A stretch of DNA of 35,124 nt from Arachnopeziza araneosa (lineage: Eukaryota > Ascomycota > Leotiomycetes > Helotiales > Arachnopezizaceae): positions 1 through 35,124 of the forward strand of contig QYAI01000216.1 of NCBI GenBank assembly GCA_003988855.1, written 5' to 3'. Shown here piece by piece: positions 32,501 through 35,124 of the stretch. The position numbers were made by a program, and so were the translations under genes. Under the pieces are notes generated by a model. That model had not been told where the DNA came from and did not search any database. It saw only the letters and a program-made list of their open reading frames with translations. How positions within the stretch are numbered: the stretch's first letter is position 1; the number at the start of each line of letters is the position of its first letter.

Positions 32501-34735
32501 CAATCCTCTTGGTAGAGATCGTTATGGAACCTGCGGATGGGGAGATCTCTCCCAGAATGGCCCTGGCCAGTGTAGTTTTGCCAACTCCAACTGAGCCTGA
32601 ACAAATGACGATAGAGCCTTTCCTCATCGTAAAATTGATATCTTTCAGGATAGATTTTCTAGTGTGGGGATTTGCTATAGAAACCTTGTCAAAAACCACT
32701 GAGGAGATAGCATGTCGTCTGTGCCTTTGAGAGACCATCACTGGTTCCGGTTCAAAGCTCTCTGTCATAAACATGTTTCTTGAATCCTCTCGGGGATATT
32801 CTAGCAGATATTTTTGTACTCTCTCAAAGTTCCCCATAGATGCTATAGCTCGAGGTACGATAGTCATTATCATGTTGGCGGGATGGGTGACCATTGCTAA
32901 AAGTGCAGTCGTTGTGAAAACAGTCTCGGTTTCGAGCTTCCAGTATCCTGCATACTTCGAAAGAATTGCAAAGAGCGACAGAGTTAAGACAGGGGCAAAA
33001 ATACCCAGAGCGTTTGCTACCGTAATCAGAATTTGAATAGGTTTGGGACTTATATCGAAACGTACCGCTGGCATTGTAAGCAACCATCATCCATCTAAGT
33101 CTTTTAGACATTTCTATCTCATTCAATCGAAGATCTTGAATCATAGCTATCACGTTATGCACCATGCCCAGCATTTTCATGCTTTTAGCTGAGCCTAGCA
33201 TTGATGCAGTCATACTTATGCGCTCCTGTATCGCAGTACTCCAGTTTTTCTGTTTACTTTTCAAATGGGTTGCAACATAACGGCTCATTCGCGAACATAC
33301 TGACTTGTCAGTGGAGAGTCAGTTGCAAAGATGTGGACCTTACGGAAGATAAAAATCAGTGGCACTGGAAACAGCCATCCGATTTGGTTTGTGAGCATGC
33401 CTGTCCCAATCATCACTTCAAGAACCTGAGCCCAAGTTTCGTGGGCCATCTCTCCAACCGTTTCTAAATTGCTCACGTCGTTACTCATGAGTGTTACAGC
33501 GTTGCTATTTTCATGAGTACCACTTTCGACGTTCAAAGAACGGTGATATATCAATGCTACCAGTGCGCCTCTAACCATAACTTGCAATCTGTTCAAGCGG
33601 CGTTGGTACATGGCCGTAGAGATCTAGTATAATTTATCAGAACAAGGCCAGTCACGATGATGGAGTCACTCACTGCCATTCCTACATAAACAACGATGGA
33701 CGCTATTACTAGCCATACTCTAGCATTTAGAAACCGCTCTCTCTTTACGTCAGTCTCATTCACGAAGCGGATGGCTGCGTTGATGAGGATGGCTTGAGAA
33801 TATCGAAAGGCGATAAGAAATAGGCGCGGAACGACAGCAGCCAGAAAAGGGCCATTGAGGCATTTCAACAAAACAAATGGTAGTGTCATACTATCTTCAG
33901 GCGTTTCTGTGCTCTCCTCAGTCAGCACTCGCATCAAATTTTCAACCAGATATCAGGTTGAATCTTGGAGTGATACCTCTTCTATTCCAAGCGTTCAAGG
34001 TTCTCTTCCTCAAGTGCCTAGTGCTCAGTTGTCCATCTATATGAGGCAAATCTTCATCAATCAAGATTGATCGATATCCTTCCTTTAAAATGGGTTTGAG
34101 CCACCAGCAGAAAGTCGTCCCAAGGATGCCTGACGTTTCCTCTGCCGAAGTCTGCTCATGAGGAGGTCTTAAAATTGCTTGTTTATTCTGATTTTCGACA
34201 GTAAGGAAAGCTAACGTAATGAAAAGTCGTGCCATTAGTATCTTCTGGTTTTCTGAACTCGCTGTCTGATCTACCAATACTAATAGCGAAGCTACATTCC
34301 CAGCGAGATAAGCAAGCAAAAATAGAGTCAGTAGACTTGAAGGCTGAATACTTCTACGATGTTCCATAAAAGAGAGCAAACAGAGCCCAAAAGCAGCAAT
34401 GAGGCATGTGATAGTGGAGAGGACATTCGAGATTGACGTTTTATGGGCGTGCCGGTCCATTGTGCCATGAATTACTGTGAAGAGCTGGAGAAACAAAAAT
34501 GCAAAGCTTGCGAGCTATACTACCAATAAGCTGAGTTCCCTTGTAGGTCATCAAGCTTGCTTGAAAATATCTCTCAAATACCTACAGCTTTGGCTCGGCC
34601 GGGATGGCCAGGTAAGATTTTGACGCTGGATCCCCAGAGTTTCCATATTCGAAGCGGGAGAAATACTACGAAAAGGACAGAAATTGAGATGAGATAAATA
34701 GTAAGAGGAGCTATCGCATAATGCAACATTGTCAT
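29557..34735 (-). CDS. ABC-C (MRP-type) full-size transporter
   Basis: Sixteen exons on the minus strand: 34586-34735, 33977-34514, 33674-33927, 33344-33623, 33066-33299, 32289-33016, 32074-32236, 31772-32014, 31526-31724, 31407-31478, 31306-31356, 31188-31252, 30956-31140, 30476-30909, 30343-30423, 29557-30262. Introns are 46-80 nt apart from one of 44 nt. Product about 1,460 aa: TMD0/TMD1-NBD1-TMD2-NBD2. NBD1 has GSVGVGKTT (about 626-634), LSGGQRQRV (720-728) and LVLDDPFSALD, with Asp for the catalytic Glu as usual in ABC-C. NBD2 has GRTGSGKST (about 1222-1230), the less common signature LSPGQ, LLLDEATSSLD and IIVAHR. Such pumps export glutathione conjugates, drugs or fungal metabolites, at the plasma or vacuolar membrane; the substrate is not readable. 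The first exon is uncertain: ATG 34735 is in frame, but a family-like N-terminus (MVSCTTP) lies upstream in another frame. Confidence 0.9.
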
Positions 34736-35124
34736 TATCGAAGTCTCAAGATTCACGTGGGTCCAAGAATGGAGAATTTGACAGCATTGTGGGGAGTAAC
34801 TTCTGCAGTGCTGGATGATGGGGTCGTGCAAGAAACCATGCAGCTTTCGGGCCGTTCTGTAAGCAGTAATGATCGCATGTTGAAACTTGGGGTGTGCTTA
34901 TCCAGCGGTGAAGCAGCTGCTTGCGAAACCAAATGGTCAAAGTCTTCCTGGGTTGAAAGTGGGGATTGCTTCTCCCTAAGTTCCCCTGTCTTTAATAGAT
35001 CCCAGAATAATAAATGAGACTTGAGATTTAATAGTCGGTGCTCTTCCACGCACGGGCAGGCCCTGGTGGTCGGAGAAAGCAAAGGTCCACCCGCAAGCAA
35101 AACGTCCACCCTCAAAATTGCGAC
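34736..35124. other. ABC transporter upstream region
   Basis: Contains a minus-strand ATG reading MVSCTTPSSSTAEVTPHNAVKFSIL before a stop. It resembles the start of fungal ABC-C proteins (SC..P... FDF) but is in a different frame from exon 1. Either a short unseen intron or a frameshift links them, or this is chance. Promoter sequence must lie here. Confidence 0.4.

Noticed and set aside
1..35124. Biosynthetic gene cluster, since an ABC transporter and an amidase are present
   Set aside because: No synthase, tailoring enzyme set or pathway regulator is present, and the amidase is broken.
1..35124. tRNA, rRNA or CRISPR features
   Set aside because: No tRNA-like cloverleaf with a TPsiC box, rRNA stretch or regularly spaced repeat array was seen on either strand.

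Overview
This is a 35 kb piece of nuclear DNA from a filamentous ascomycete (Pezizomycotina; the gene set would fit a leotiomycete, but that is an inference). The evidence is short introns of about 44-80 nt with GT...AG ends, fungal-specific protein families (HET domain, ankyrin plus CorA-like, multi-TM glycoproteins, GPI-anchored surface proteins), a Mediator subunit with typical ascomycete sequence, and decayed genes whose stop codons look like C-to-T mutations. No tRNA, rRNA or CRISPR array was seen. All exon-intron structures were built by hand from splice signals, frame continuity and family motifs.

Layout. (1) 1-3.5 kb: an uncharacterised fungal membrane protein (minus) diverges from MED4, a Mediator subunit (plus). 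(2) 3.5-13.4 kb: a gene-poor accessory zone. It holds a 57-bp tandem repeat, a gag-like retroelement relic, a HET-domain gene with a 94-bp degenerate tandem array behind it, a small cysteine-rich secreted protein candidate, a hairpin element, an LTR-like repeat (copy 1), an amidase pseudogene with intact introns but three stops, and a relic of a second HET-domain gene. (3) 13.4-18.2 kb: a ten-exon gene for a protein of about 1,436 aa that joins ankyrin repeats to a fungal CorA-like two-TM module. (4) 19.2-22.3 kb: a GPI-anchored, threonine-rich surface protein, a broken gene, and a 99-aa protein with two WW-like domains. (5) 22.6-29.5 kb: two large membrane glycoproteins with the same architecture, divergently placed around a 2 kb spacer that carries copy 2 of the LTR-like repeat. 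(6) 29.5-34.8 kb: a sixteen-exon ABC-C (MRP-type) full transporter on the minus strand.

How it fits together. Most products are surface, membrane or self/non-self proteins. Nothing shows a biosynthetic cluster: no synthase or pathway regulator is present. The most unusual items are the ankyrin/CorA-like fusion without a visible GMN motif, the degenerate array after the HET domain that still spells an ankyrin-like G-x-x-Y-G-H motif, the amidase pseudogene, and the paired glycoproteins beside an ABC transporter.
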